Shown here: one piece after another, positions 31,600 to 40,803 of the stretch | Position numbering within the stretch: position 1 is the first letter of the stretch | Layout: every line of letters starts with the position of its first letter | Assembly: GCA_017519975.1 (NCBI GenBank) | Contig: JAFWRM010000050.1 | Location: forward strand, 62,001-126,000 | Direction of reading: 5' to 3' | Source of the DNA: Oscillospiraceae bacterium | GTDB taxonomy: Bacteria > Bacillota > Clostridia > Oscillospirales > Oscillospiraceae | DNA length: 64,000 bases | Made by a program: the position numbers and the translations under genes | Notes under the pieces: model-generated | What the model was told of the DNA's origin: nothing | The model's input: the letters and a program-made list of their open reading frames with translations, nothing else | Databases searched by the model: none

Positions 31600-32385
31600 A
31601 TGGGCAAATTCATCGTTATCGGCGAAAGAATCCACTGCATCTCCCCCTCGATCCGTCAGGCCATGGAGACCATGACTCCTGATCCGATCCTGAAGAGAGC
31701 GAAAGAGCAGCTGGACGCCGGTGCCACCTATCTGGACGTCAACATCGGTCCTGCCGAGAAGAACGGTCCCGAACTGATGCAGTGGGCGGTCAAACTCCTG
31801 CAGGAGAATTTTGACAACGTCCCCCTCTGCCTTGACACGGCCAACCAGAAGGCCATCGAGGCGGGCATTCAGGTTTACAACCGCGAGAAGGGCAAACCCA
31901 TCGTCAACTCTGCCGACGCCGGCGACCGCATCAGCAACATCGATCTGGCTGCCGCCAACGACGCCATCTGCATCGCGCTGTGCTCCAAGGCGGGCGTGCC
32001 GTCCGACAACGACGAGCGTATGATGTACTGCCAGGAACTGCTGGAGCGCGGCATGGGCCTGGGCATGGAAGCGGAAGATCTGTGGTTCGACCCCCTGTTT
32101 GTTGTTATCAAGGGCATGCAGGATAAGCAGCGTGACGTTCTCGAGTTCATCAAGCAGCTGGCCGACATGGGCTTCAACTCCACCGGCGGTCTGTCCAACG
32201 TTTCCAACATGACCCCGAAGCACATCCGTCCCATTCTGGACGCCACCATGGTGGCCATGGCCATCAACAACGGTCTGACCTCTGCCATCGCCAACCCCTG
32301 CGACGTGCGTCTGATGGAGACCATCAAGTCCGCCGACATCATCATGAACCACTCCCTGTATGCGGACTCCTTCCTGGAACTGTAA
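31600..32385 (+). CDS. acsE: Methyltetrahydrofolate:corrinoid iron-sulfur protein methyltransferase
   Basis: 261 residues of the pterin-binding TIM-barrel family. It moves the methyl group from 5-methyl-tetrahydrofolate to the corrinoid protein encoded by acsC/acsD. Motifs: IGERIHCISPSIRQAME, YLDVNIGPAEKNG, LCLDTANQKAIEAG, VNSADAGDR and GLSNVSNMTP. The RBS AAGGAGGT is strong. It lies between acsC and acsB as in other acetogens with a methyltransferase-inclusive acs operon. Confidence 0.95.
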   Translation: MGKFIVIGERIHCISPSIRQAMETMTPDPILKRAKEQLDAGATYLDVNIGPAEKNGPELMQWAVKLLQENFDNVPLCLDTANQKAIEAGIQVYNREKGKPIVNSADAGDRISNIDLAAANDAICIALCSKAGVPSDNDERMMYCQELLERGMGLGMEAEDLWFDPLFVVIKGMQDKQRDVLEFIKQLADMGFNSTGGLSNVSNMTPKHIRPILDATMVAMAINNGLTSAIANPCDVRLMETIKSADIIMNHSLYADSFLEL

Positions 32386-32402
32386 GTAATATCGTTTGTC
32401 AG

Positions 32403-32432
32403 AGACGTCGGAATGGTTCCATTTCGGCGTCT
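32403..32432 (+). terminator. Stem-loop between acsE and acsB
   Basis: AGACGTCGGAAT pairs with ATTTCGGCGTCT around GGTTCC. The T-run after it is broken (TTGATTCT), so partial termination or 3'-end protection is likelier than a full stop. Confidence 0.45.
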
Positions 32433-32440
32433 TTGATTCT

Positions 32441-32470
32441 GGTGTCACATTCTAAGGTGTCACATTCTAA
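32441..32470 (+). repeat. Exact 15-bp tandem duplication before acsB
   Basis: GGTGTCACATTCTAA occurs twice head to tail, directly upstream of the acsB ribosome binding site (AAAGGAG). Confidence 0.85.
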
Positions 32471-32489
32471 TTGGTAAAGGAGAATCATC

Positions 32490-34628
32490 ATGAGCGTATT
32501 GACCGATCTGATCTATGGCGGCAGCAATGCCGTTGCCGGACTGACGGAAGGCGCTGTTAACGACGCCATTGCCAAATACGGTGCCGATAAGGCCATCGCC
32601 TATCCCGACACCGCCTATTTTCTTCCCACGATATACGCAGCCACCGGCGTCAAGGTGAAGACGCTGGGGGATCTGCCCGCGTGCGTGGGCGTTCTGAAAA
32701 GCCTGATCACCAACGAGGAGGATCTGGGGGCCGCGCTGAACGCCGGCCTGGCGACCGCGGTGGGCGCTGAGATCCTCGAAGCGCTGAAGTACGTGGACAA
32801 CGCCGATCCCTACGCCAACGAGAGCGGCATCGGCTTCGTGCCTGATCCCATCATCCGCAGCCTGGGCGTGCCTCTGGTCACCGGTGATATCCCCGGAGTC
32901 GCCGTAGTGCTCGGCAAGGCGGACAACGCGGAGGACGTGGTCAAGATCGTCCGCGACTATCAGGACAAGGGCATCATGACCTTTATGGTCGGCGACGTGA
33001 TCGAGCAGGTCATCGGCGGCGGCGTGAAGGCCGGCCTGGAATTCCGCGTGATCCCGCTTGGTCACGACGTTACCTCCGTCATCCATGTGGTGACCGTCGC
33101 GATCCGCGCGGCGCTGATCTTCGGCGCCGTGGAGCCCGGCAATCTGGCTGCCCTGCTGCAGTATACCAAGGAGCGCGTGCCCGCGTTCGTCAACACCTTC
33201 GGCGCCATTGACAACGTCGTCGTCTCCGCCGGCGCCGGCGCCATCGCCCTGGGCTTCCCCGTGGTCGTGGACATTGACCTCGGCGAGAACCAGGTGCCCG
33301 GAGCCCTTGTTTCCGTCACGGATCACGACGAGACGGTGAAGACCTCTCTGGAACTGAGAAACATCAAGGTCAAGGCGAAGGCCGTGTCGCTGCCCGTCAG
33401 CTTTGCCGCCGCCTTCGAAGGCGAGATCATCCGCAAGAAGGATACCTACGTCGAGTTTGACTCCGATCACAATCCGACCTGCGAGCTGGTCAGCTTCAAA
33501 TCCGCCGACGAGGTGGAGGACCACAAGATCACCATCGACGGTCCGGATATTCCGGAAGGAGCGGAAGAACTGGTGCGTCTGCCCCTCGCTACCACGGTGG
33601 AAGTGTACGGCGCGAAGATGCAGCCGGATTTCGAATCCGTCATCGAGCGCAAGATCCACGCCTGGTTCAACTACATCGAAGGCGTGATGCACACCGGCCA
33701 GAGGAACCTGTTCCGCATCCGCATCAGCAAGGAGAGCTTTGCAAAGGGCCTGCGTCTGAAGGACTTCGGCGAAGTGCTGTACGCCATGATCATGGATGAG
33801 TTCGGCTCCGTCGTAGACAAGTGCGAGATCCGGTTCATCACCGATCTGGACAAGGTCAACGATTTTCTGGACAACGTCGCCATGCCGCGTTACCGCGCCC
33901 GTGACGACCGCCTGGCGTCCCTGACGGACGAGAGCGTGGACACCTTCTACACCTGCATCCTGTGCCAGAGCTTCGCTCCCGCGCACTGCTGCGTGGTCAC
34001 GCCGGAACGTCTGGGCCTCTGCGGCGCCGTGTCCTGGCTTGACGCCAAGGCGACCTATGAACTGTCTCCCACCGGCCCCAGCCAGCCGATCCCCAAGGAG
34101 GGGCTCATCGACGAGCGCCTGGGTTCCTATGAAGCCGTCAACAAAATGGTCGCCAACGCGACCCACGGCGCGGTGGAGAACGTCACGCTGTACTCGCTGA
34201 TCGAAGATCCCATGACCAGCTGCGGCTGCTTCGAGTGCATCTGCGGCATCATGCCGGAAGTCAACGGCGTGGTCGTCGTCAACCGTGAGTATGCGGGCAT
34301 GACGCCCACCGGCATGACCTTCGGCGAACTGGCCTCCATGACCGGCGGCGGCGTGCAGACGCCCGGCTTCATGGGCCACGGCCGCCACTTCATCGCCAGC
34401 AAGAAGTTCATCAGTGCTGAGGGCGGCATTGAGCGCATCGTGTGGATGCCCAAGGAGCTGAAGGACGATATCGCCGCCCGCCTGAACAAGACGGCGAAGG
34501 AGATGTTCGGGACCGAGAACTTTACGGACATGATCTGCGACGAGACGATCGCCACGGATTCCGAGGGAGTCATCGCGTTCCTGACGGAGAAGGGGCATCC
34601 CGCCCTGAACATGGATCCGATCATGTGA
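32490..34628 (+). CDS. acsB: CO-methylating acetyl-CoA synthase (intact copy)
   Basis: 712 residues. It condenses CO, a methyl group and CoA at the A-cluster. The [4Fe-4S] ligands are Cys489, Cys492, Cys501 and Cys511 (spacing 3, 9, 10, as in characterised enzymes), and Cys578-Gly-Cys580 provide the distal nickel site. The N-terminal CODH-contacting domain is somewhat shorter than in Moorella or Carboxydothermus. It is only moderately similar to the broken copy at 21925-24077 in the N-terminal half and clearly more similar around the A-cluster, so the two are divergent paralogues rather than a fresh duplication. Last gene of the operon, with a terminator at 34652. Confidence 0.96.
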   Translation: MSVLTDLIYGGSNAVAGLTEGAVNDAIAKYGADKAIAYPDTAYFLPTIYAATGVKVKTLGDLPACVGVLKSLITNEEDLGAALNAGLATAVGAEILEALKYVDNADPYANESGIGFVPDPIIRSLGVPLVTGDIPGVAVVLGKADNAEDVVKIVRDYQDKGIMTFMVGDVIEQVIGGGVKAGLEFRVIPLGHDVTSVIHVVTVAIRAALIFGAVEPGNLAALLQYTKERVPAFVNTFGAIDNVVVSAGAGAIALGFPVVVDIDLGENQVPGALVSVTDHDETVKTSLELRNIKVKAKAVSLPVSFAAAFEGEIIRKKDTYVEFDSDHNPTCELVSFKSADEVEDHKITIDGPDIPEGAEELVRLPLATTVEVYGAKMQPDFESVIERKIHAWFNYIEGVMHTGQRNLFRIRISKESFAKGLRLKDFGEVLYAMIMDEFGSVVDKCEIRFITDLDKVNDFLDNVAMPRYRARDDRLASLTDESVDTFYTCILCQSFAPAHCCVVTPERLGLCGAVSWLDAKATYELSPTGPSQPIPKEGLIDERLGSYEAVNKMVANATHGAVENVTLYSLIEDPMTSCGCFECICGIMPEVNGVVVVNREYAGMTPTGMTFGELASMTGGGVQTPGFMGHGRHFIASKKFISAEGGIERIVWMPKELKDDIAARLNKTAKEMFGTENFTDMICDETIATDSEGVIAFLTEKGHPALNMDPIM

Positions 34629-34651
34629 TCGAATCGACCCCATGCATAATG

Positions 34652-34694
34652 AGGACCCCGGAGCTGCCCGCAGGGACGCTCCGGGGTCCTTTCT
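34652..34694 (+). terminator. Terminator of the acs operon
   Basis: AGGACCCCGGAGC and GCTCCGGGGTCCT form a 13-bp stem followed by TTCT. Confidence 0.85.
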
Positions 34695-34787
34695 GTCCTT
34701 CGGATAATGGTGGAAAAGCGGGTGCGGTTGTGATATGATGAAAGCGAGACGGAACGGACAGAACGTTCCGCCTGAAGGAGAGCGCAT

Positions 34788-35777
34788 ATGACGGAAATAT
34801 CGGTAAACGTGGACAGGATCGAAAACGTGATCAACGTGTTCGGTTCCTTTGACGAGAATCTGAAGCTGATCGAGGCCGAGCTGGGCGTACGTCTGACGGA
34901 CCGTGACTCTGAGATACACATCAGCGGGGAAGCGGAGAACGTGCTGTGGGCCGAAAAAACGGTCAACGGACTGATCACGCTGGCGTCCAAGGGGGAAGTC
35001 ATCAACGCGACCAACGTCCGCTACGTCATCCAGCTGGTGAAAACGGGGCAGGAGGATCGGATCGCGGAATTTGCCGGAGACGTGATCTGCATCACGGCCA
35101 AGGGCAAGCCGGTCAAGGCCAAGACTCTTGGACAGAAAAAGTACATGGACGCCATCCAGAAAAATACGGTGACGCTCGGCGTCGGACCCGCCGGTACCGG
35201 CAAGACCTACCTTGCGGTGGCGGCGGCAGTGTCCGCGTTCCGGGCGAAGCAGGTCAACAGGATCATCCTGACGCGGCCGGCGGTAGAGGCGGGAGAACGG
35301 TTGGGGTTCCTTCCCGGAGATCTGCAGAGCAAGGTGGATCCCTATCTGAGGCCGCTGTACGACGCGCTGTTCGAGATGCTGGGGCCGGACACCTACGCGA
35401 ATTATCTGGAGCGCGGGAACATAGAGGTCGCCCCGCTGGCCTACATGCGCGGCCGCACGCTGGACGATTCCTTCATCATTCTGGATGAGGCGCAGAATAC
35501 CTCCCGGGAACAGATGAAAATGTTCCTGACCCGTCTGGGTTTCGGTTCGAAGATCGTCATCACCGGCGACATCACGCAGATCGATCTCCCCGCCGATAAG
35601 ACGAGCGGCCTGAAGGAGGCCATGCGCGTGCTCGATGGTGTGGAGGATGTGGCGGTCTGCCGGCTCAGCGCTCAGGACGTGGTGCGCCACGTTCTGGTGC
35701 AGCGCATCATCGACGCCTATGAGAAATACGGTTCCGGCGGCGAGAAGCCGGCGGCGAAAGGCGGCAGGAAAAAGTGA
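34788..35777 (+). CDS. PhoH-like ATPase
   Basis: 329 residues. N-terminal KH-like region (about 1-100), then the PhoH P-loop GVGPAGTGKTYLA (about 130-142) and Walker B SFIILDEAQNTSREQMKMFL, plus KIVITGDITQIDLP. PhoH proteins are RNA-linked ATPases/helicases. It overlaps ybeY by four bases (GTGA), a pairing conserved in many bacteria and tied to rRNA maturation. A weak -10 TATGAT lies near 34732. Confidence 0.93.
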   Translation: MTEISVNVDRIENVINVFGSFDENLKLIEAELGVRLTDRDSEIHISGEAENVLWAEKTVNGLITLASKGEVINATNVRYVIQLVKTGQEDRIAEFAGDVICITAKGKPVKAKTLGQKKYMDAIQKNTVTLGVGPAGTGKTYLAVAAAVSAFRAKQVNRIILTRPAVEAGERLGFLPGDLQSKVDPYLRPLYDALFEMLGPDTYANYLERGNIEVAPLAYMRGRTLDDSFIILDEAQNTSREQMKMFLTRLGFGSKIVITGDITQIDLPADKTSGLKEAMRVLDGVEDVAVCRLSAQDVVRHVLVQRIIDAYEKYGSGGEKPAAKGGRKK

Positions 35778-36259
35778 CGCTGAAAATGACGATAGCCAAG
35801 CAGTATCCGGAGCTGGACGCCCGCGGGTTCCGCCGGACGATCCGGATGGCGTTCCGCCGGGCCCTGGAGGCGGAGGGCGTGACGGTGCCCTGTCAGGTGG
35901 ACGTTCTGATCACCGACGATGAGAACATCCGGCAGATCAACCTCAGCCAGCGGGGGATCGACAGCGCAACGGACGTGCTGTCCTTCCCGATGCAGCAGCT
36001 GACGCCCGGCGCCTTCGATCCGGACATGACGGAGGCGGACCCGGAAACAGGCCTGCTGTTTCTGGGAAGCATGGCGGTATCCGCCGACCGGATACGGGAG
36101 CAGGCCAGACGGTTCGGACACAGTGATCTGCGGGAGCTGGCGTATCTGTCCGTGCACTCATGCCTGCATCTTCTGGGATACGATCATCTGGATGAAGGAC
36201 CGGAAAAGGCCAGAATGCGCGGACGGGAAAAAGAGATCATGGCCCGGATCGGGCTGTAG
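35774..36259 (+). CDS. ybeY: Endoribonuclease YbeY (rRNA maturation factor)
   Basis: 161 residues, single-domain zinc endoribonuclease for 16S rRNA 3' processing and ribosome quality control. The zinc motif H-x3-H-x5-H is HSCLHLLGYDH near residue 131. Upstream are the family segments DATDVLSFPM-like (SATDVLSFPM) and LFLGSMAVS. The start is GTG overlapping the phoH stop; an ATG four codons later is an alternative. Confidence 0.93.
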   Translation: MTLKMTIAKQYPELDARGFRRTIRMAFRRALEAEGVTVPCQVDVLITDDENIRQINLSQRGIDSATDVLSFPMQQLTPGAFDPDMTEADPETGLLFLGSMAVSADRIREQARRFGHSDLRELAYLSVHSCLHLLGYDHLDEGPEKARMRGREKEIMARIGL

Positions 36260-36271
36260 AACGGAGGCAGT

Positions 36272-37162
36272 ATGGCTTCAAAAAACGCGATGATCACCAT
36301 TGCCGGGCGCCCCAACGTGGGAAAGAGCACGCTGGCGAACATGCTGGCGGGAGAAAAGGTCGCCATCGTGACGAACAAGCCCCAGACCACCAGAAACCGC
36401 ATCTTCGCGGTGGTGAACCGGGGAGACACCCAGCTCGTGTTCGTGGATACCCCCGGCTTCCACAAGGCGAGGAACAAGCTGGGGGATTACATGGTCCGGG
36501 TCGTGAACGACAGCGTGACGGACGTGGACGCCGTCTGCCTCGTCGTGGAACCGACGCCGACCGTGGGAACGCAGGAGACGCTGCTGCTGGAGAAGCTGGC
36601 GGGCGTAGGATCGCCTGTCGTTCTTGTGATCAACAAGATCGATTCCGTGAAGAAGGAGGAACTGCTGGCGGTCATTGACGTGTACCGCGGCGCCTTCGAT
36701 TTCGCGGATATCGTACCGATCTCCGCCCGTACGGGGGAGAACGTGGAAGAACTGCTGAAGGTGCTGGAGACCTTTGCCCAGGACGGTCCGCAGCTGTTCC
36801 CGGAGGGAATGGTCACCGATCAGCCGGAAAAGCAGATCTGTGCGGAGATCATCCGCGAAAAGCTGCTGCTCTGCCTGGAGAGGGAGATCCCCCACGGAAC
36901 GGCCGTGGTGATCGAACGCTTTACGGAGAGAGACAGCGGCATCATCGATCTGGAGGCCGTGATCTACTGCGAGAAGCAGAGCCACAAGGGCATGATCATC
37001 GGAAAGCACGGAGCCATGCTGAAGAAGATCGGAGCCATGGCCAGGGAAGACATCGAAGAGTTCATGGGGACGAAGGTGTATCTGCAGACCTGGGTCAAGG
37101 TAAAGGAAAACTGGCGGGACAGAGACGGGCTGCTGAAGAATTTTGGATTTACCGACGAATGA
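36272..37162 (+). CDS. era: GTPase Era
   Basis: 296 residues. G1 GRPNVGKSTLANML (about 11-24), G2 around TTRNRIFAV, G3 DTPG in VFVDTPGFHKARN, G4 NKID, G5 SART, and a C-terminal KH domain with IIGKHGAMLKKIGAMAREDI. Era binds the 3' end of 16S rRNA and assists 30S assembly. It follows ybeY by 12 bp. Confidence 0.96.
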   Translation: MASKNAMITIAGRPNVGKSTLANMLAGEKVAIVTNKPQTTRNRIFAVVNRGDTQLVFVDTPGFHKARNKLGDYMVRVVNDSVTDVDAVCLVVEPTPTVGTQETLLLEKLAGVGSPVVLVINKIDSVKKEELLAVIDVYRGAFDFADIVPISARTGENVEELLKVLETFAQDGPQLFPEGMVTDQPEKQICAEIIREKLLLCLEREIPHGTAVVIERFTERDSGIIDLEAVIYCEKQSHKGMIIGKHGAMLKKIGAMAREDIEEFMGTKVYLQTWVKVKENWRDRDGLLKNFGFTDE

Positions 37163-37192
37163 TCCCGCGGCGGTCGAAAGGAGGGACCGGCC

Positions 37193-37942
37193 ATGTATGT
37201 GAATACCCGCGGTCTGGTCCTTCGGGAGACCGTGTACCGGGAAACGAGCAAGATACTGACCGTGCTGACGGCCGGAGAGGGAAAGCTTACCGTATCCGCG
37301 AAAGGGGTGCGCCGTCGGGGCAGCAAACTGGCCCCGGCCGCTCAGCTCCTGACGTTTTCCGACATGACGCTGTCCGGAACACGGGATCGATGGACCCTGA
37401 CGGAGGCGTCGCCCATCGAAATGTTCGAGGGGCTGCGGGAGGACCTGGAACGGATGGCTCTGGGGTCCTATTTTGCCCAGCTGCTGGAGGCGGTGTCCGA
37501 CGAGGACATGCCCAATCCCGCGATCCTTGCCCTGGGGCTCAACGCGCTGTATCTGCTGAGCCGCGGAAAGAAGGACAGCCGGACGGTCAAGGCCGCCTTT
37601 GAGATGCGGCTCATGACTCTGGCGGGGTTTGCGCCGGATCTGGACGTCTGCCGCGTGTGCGGCCGGCCGGATCCGCAGGATCCGCGGCTGGAACTGGCGG
37701 GAGGGACCATACGCTGCCGGGACTGCCGGGACGGCGATCCGACGGAACAGACGGCCCCCCTGTGCGCCGGTTCCCTGGCGGCGCTGAGGCATATCACGTC
37801 GTGCCCGGACAGGAAGGTTTTTGCTTTCACGCTGGGGGAGGAAGCTTCCGACCGCCTGGAACAGGCGGCGGAACGCTACACGCTGGTCCAGATGGACCGG
37901 GGATTCAGCACGCTGGATTATTACAGAAAATGCAGGCTGTAA
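37193..37942 (+). CDS. recO: DNA repair protein RecO
   Basis: 249 residues: N-terminal OB fold (VNTRGLVLRETVYRETSKIL, KGVRRRGSKL), then a helical domain with a zinc site of four cysteines (CRVCG and CRDC, about 155-180). It loads RecA with RecR during gap and break repair. Located between era and mutS2, as is common in Clostridia. Confidence 0.93.
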   Translation: MYVNTRGLVLRETVYRETSKILTVLTAGEGKLTVSAKGVRRRGSKLAPAAQLLTFSDMTLSGTRDRWTLTEASPIEMFEGLREDLERMALGSYFAQLLEAVSDEDMPNPAILALGLNALYLLSRGKKDSRTVKAAFEMRLMTLAGFAPDLDVCRVCGRPDPQDPRLELAGGTIRCRDCRDGDPTEQTAPLCAGSLAALRHITSCPDRKVFAFTLGEEASDRLEQAAERYTLVQMDRGFSTLDYYRKCRL

Positions 37943-37961
37943 CGTCGGATGAGGAACGGAT

Positions 37962-40331
37962 ATGACACTGTTTGAAAAATCACTGCGGACCATCGAACTT
38001 CCGGCGGTGCTGCAGATGCTGGCGGACGAAGCGGTATGTGACCGGGCGAAGGAAGTATGTCTGGAACTGCAGCCGCTGACGGATATTTATGAGATCCGGG
38101 ATCTTCTCGCGGAGACCGGAGCCGCGAAGAAGCTGATGGAACTGGGGGGCAGTCCCTCCTTCGGAGGCGTGAGGGACGTGACGGCTTCGGTCAGCCGCGC
38201 CGACATGGGCGGCGTCCTGAACACCACGGAACTGCTGGGGATAGCCTCGGTCCTGAAGACGGCGGCCAGAGCCCGGGCTTACCGGGACGGCGCCCAGGGA
38301 GATACGGCGGTGGACCCCCTGTTCTATGGACTGCGGCCGAATCCCTATCTGGAAAACCGCATTTCCTCCTCCATCATCGGACCGGACGAGATCGCCGACG
38401 CCGCCAGCCGGGAACTGGCGGACATCCGGAGGCACATTCGGCTGGCGGGGGACCGGGCGCGTCAGTCGCTGAACAAGATCATTGCCAGTTCCGTGCTTTC
38501 CAAGTATCTGCAGGAACCCATCATCACCATGAGAAACGAACGCTTCGTCGTTCCGGTAAAGGCGGAGCACCGGGGGCAGATCCCCGGTCTGGTGCACGAC
38601 ATCTCATCCTCCGGGGCGACGCTGTTCGTGGAGCCCATGGGCGCCGTCGAGGCCAACAATGAGATCCGCGAGCTTCTGGCGAAGGAGAAAAACGAGATCG
38701 AGCGCATCCTCGCCGAACTGAGCGCGGAGACCTCGAAATTCGGAGACGAGATCCGGGAGGATTTTCGCCTTCTCGTCCGGCTGGACGTGGTTTTTGCCCG
38801 GGCGAAGCTGTCCTACAAGCTCAACGCCTGCGAACCGGAAGTGGCGGAGGACGGGGAACTGCATCTGCGCGGCGCGAGGCATCCGCTGCTGCCGTCGGGT
38901 ACGGTCGTGCCTGTGGATTTCCGGCTGGGCGGCGAGTTTGACACGCTGGTGATCACAGGACCGAATACCGGAGGAAAAACGGTCACACTGAAGACGGCGG
39001 GGCTCCTGTGCGCCATGGTCCAGTGCGGGCTCCACATCCCCGTAAAGGACGGGAGCCGGGTGCGCGTTTTTGAGAAGATCCTGGCGGACATCGGGGATGA
39101 ACAGTCCATCGAACAGTCTCTGTCCACCTTCTCCTCCCATATGAGGACCATCGTCCAGGTGCTTGAGGAGTGCGGAGAACGCACGCTCATCCTGTTCGAC
39201 GAGCTTGGAGCGGGTACCGACCCCACCGAGGGGGCGGCGCTGGCCATGGCGGTGATCGAGAAAGCCAGATCCCGCGGCGCTCTCATCGCCGCGACGACGC
39301 ACTATGCGGAACTGAAGGTCTACGCCCTGACGACGCCGGGCGTCCAGAACGCCTCCTGTGAGTTCGACGTGGAGACGCTGCGGCCCACGTACCGGCTCCT
39401 GATCGGCGTTCCCGGAAAGAGCAACGCGTTTGCCATTTCGGCCCGCCTGGGACTTCCGGAGGACGTGATCCGGGACGCGGAGAAACGGATCGACTCCGAG
39501 AGCCGGTCCTTTGACGACGTGCTGCGGTCGCTGGAAGCCAAGCGTCAGGAAATGGAGCGCCAGGAGCAGGAAACGGTCCTGCGTCTGCGCCAGGCGGAAG
39601 AGGAACGGGCAATGGCGGAGGAATTCCGCCGTGTGACGGAAAAGGAGAAGGAAAAGGCGGCGCAGACCGCCCGCCGGGAGGCCGACCGCATTCTGCGGGA
39701 GGCCAGACAGTCCGCGGAGCTGGTGTTCGACGAGCTGGCGGACATGAAAAAGAAGGCGGACCGGGCGGAATGGCAGAAGATGAACGACGATCGGGCGGAC
39801 GTTTATCGGGTGCTCAACGAGACCGAGGAAAAGCTGGTCGGGAAGAAAGAGGAAGCGGCGCCTCCGCCGGACGACCGTCCGCCGGTTCCCGGAGACCGGG
39901 TCAGAGTGCTTTCTCTGGGAACGGACGCCGACGTGATCGCCGTACAGCCGGACGGAACGCTGTCGCTGCAGGCGGGGATCATGAAGATCACCGCTCCTCC
40001 GGAGGACGTGCGGCTGACGGCCAGACCCGCGCCGAAAAAGCAGAGCGGACGGGTGCATACCGGCGGGGCCGGCGTGCACGCGGAAGCGGTCCGGCCGGAG
40101 ATCGACATCCGGGGCATGACCACGGATGAGGCCATCCCGCTGATGCAGCGGTTTCTGGACCGTGCGGCGATGAACAAGCTCAGCACGGTGACGGTCATCC
40201 ACGGAAAGGGGACCGGCGCGCTGAGAAAGGCCGTGCACGATTGCCTGAAGCGGGAAAAAAGCGTCCGGAGCTTTCGTCTTGGCAATTTCGGAGAGGGCGA
40301 AGCGGGCGTCACGGTGGTCGAACTGCGATAA
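37962..40331 (+). CDS. mutS2: Endonuclease MutS2 / RqcU
   Basis: 789 residues. MutS-type ATPase with Walker A GPNTGGKTVTLK (about 333-344), Walker B LILFDELGAGTDPTEG, a long coiled coil rich in Glu/Arg/Lys (about 510-640) and a C-terminal Smr nuclease domain with EIDIRGMTTDEA and HGKGTGALR (about 712-789). It lacks the mismatch-recognition domain. Roles in suppressing recombination and in splitting collided ribosomes are known for the family; the presence of rqcH at 55953 fits the latter. Confidence 0.95.
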   Translation: MTLFEKSLRTIELPAVLQMLADEAVCDRAKEVCLELQPLTDIYEIRDLLAETGAAKKLMELGGSPSFGGVRDVTASVSRADMGGVLNTTELLGIASVLKTAARARAYRDGAQGDTAVDPLFYGLRPNPYLENRISSSIIGPDEIADAASRELADIRRHIRLAGDRARQSLNKIIASSVLSKYLQEPIITMRNERFVVPVKAEHRGQIPGLVHDISSSGATLFVEPMGAVEANNEIRELLAKEKNEIERILAELSAETSKFGDEIREDFRLLVRLDVVFARAKLSYKLNACEPEVAEDGELHLRGARHPLLPSGTVVPVDFRLGGEFDTLVITGPNTGGKTVTLKTAGLLCAMVQCGLHIPVKDGSRVRVFEKILADIGDEQSIEQSLSTFSSHMRTIVQVLEECGERTLILFDELGAGTDPTEGAALAMAVIEKARSRGALIAATTHYAELKVYALTTPGVQNASCEFDVETLRPTYRLLIGVPGKSNAFAISARLGLPEDVIRDAEKRIDSESRSFDDVLRSLEAKRQEMERQEQETVLRLRQAEEERAMAEEFRRVTEKEKEKAAQTARREADRILREARQSAELVFDELADMKKKADRAEWQKMNDDRADVYRVLNETEEKLVGKKEEAAPPPDDRPPVPGDRVRVLSLGTDADVIAVQPDGTLSLQAGIMKITAPPEDVRLTARPAPKKQSGRVHTGGAGVHAEAVRPEIDIRGMTTDEAIPLMQRFLDRAAMNKLSTVTVIHGKGTGALRKAVHDCLKREKSVRSFRLGNFGEGEAGVTVVELR

Positions 40332-40390
40332 GGGAACGGAATCACGGACAGCGCTCCGCGGAGATGGTCCGTATTTGTTGATTCTGCATC

Positions 40391-40419
40391 TTGACGGAAC
40401 AGCGACAAGTTGATAAAGT
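40391..40419 (+). promoter_or_regulatory. Promoter of the HPr gene
   Basis: -35 TTGACG (40391-40396), 17-bp spacer, -10 TAAAGT (40414-40419). Confidence 0.65.
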
Positions 40420-40473
40420 ATAGTTGCGAAAAGGGGACCTGCCCAAGGGCAATTAGAAAAGGGAGGCACACGT

Positions 40474-40737
40474 ATGTACATCAAAGAAGTGACTGTAACG
40501 AATGAATCCGGACTTCACGCCCGCCCTGCCACCTTTCTGATTCAGCGCGCCAATGAGTTCAAAAGCAGCATCTGGATCGAGGAGAAGGACCGCAGGATCA
40601 ACGCCAAGAGCCTGCTTGGGGTGCTTTCGATGGGGATCGTTCAGGGAACGACCATCAACATTATCGCCGAGGGCATGGATGAAGTGGACGCCGTTGATTC
40701 TCTCTGCGAGCTGATCGAGTCCAACTTTGCCGAATAA
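40474..40737 (+). CDS. HPr-family phosphocarrier protein
   Basis: 87 residues. His15 in SGLHARPAT is the PEP-dependent phosphorylation site; Ser46 in INAKSLLGVLSMGI is the regulatory site used by HPr kinase in Firmicutes. It may be the general PTS carrier (ptsH) or a Crh-like regulator; His15 is present, which favours a true carrier. No enzyme I gene adjoins it. It has its own promoter and terminator. Confidence 0.93.
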   Translation: MYIKEVTVTNESGLHARPATFLIQRANEFKSSIWIEEKDRRINAKSLLGVLSMGIVQGTTINIIAEGMDEVDAVDSLCELIESNFAE

Positions 40738-40752
40738 GTGATCGAACAGATA

Positions 40753-40783
40753 CAGGCTGCCGCTCAAGCGGCAGCCTTTTCTT
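40753..40783 (+). terminator. Terminator of the HPr gene
   Basis: AGGCTGCCGC and GCGGCAGCCT with a TCAA loop, then TTTTCTTT. Confidence 0.88.
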
Positions 40784-40803
40784 TAGAAGCGAGGTGACGT
40801 TCT

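Noticed and set aside
32460-35690. A 1076-residue open frame antisense to acsB and phoH
   Set aside because: Low-complexity His/Asp/Gln-rich translation typical of the reverse of GC-rich genes; acsB and phoH on the plus strand are certain.
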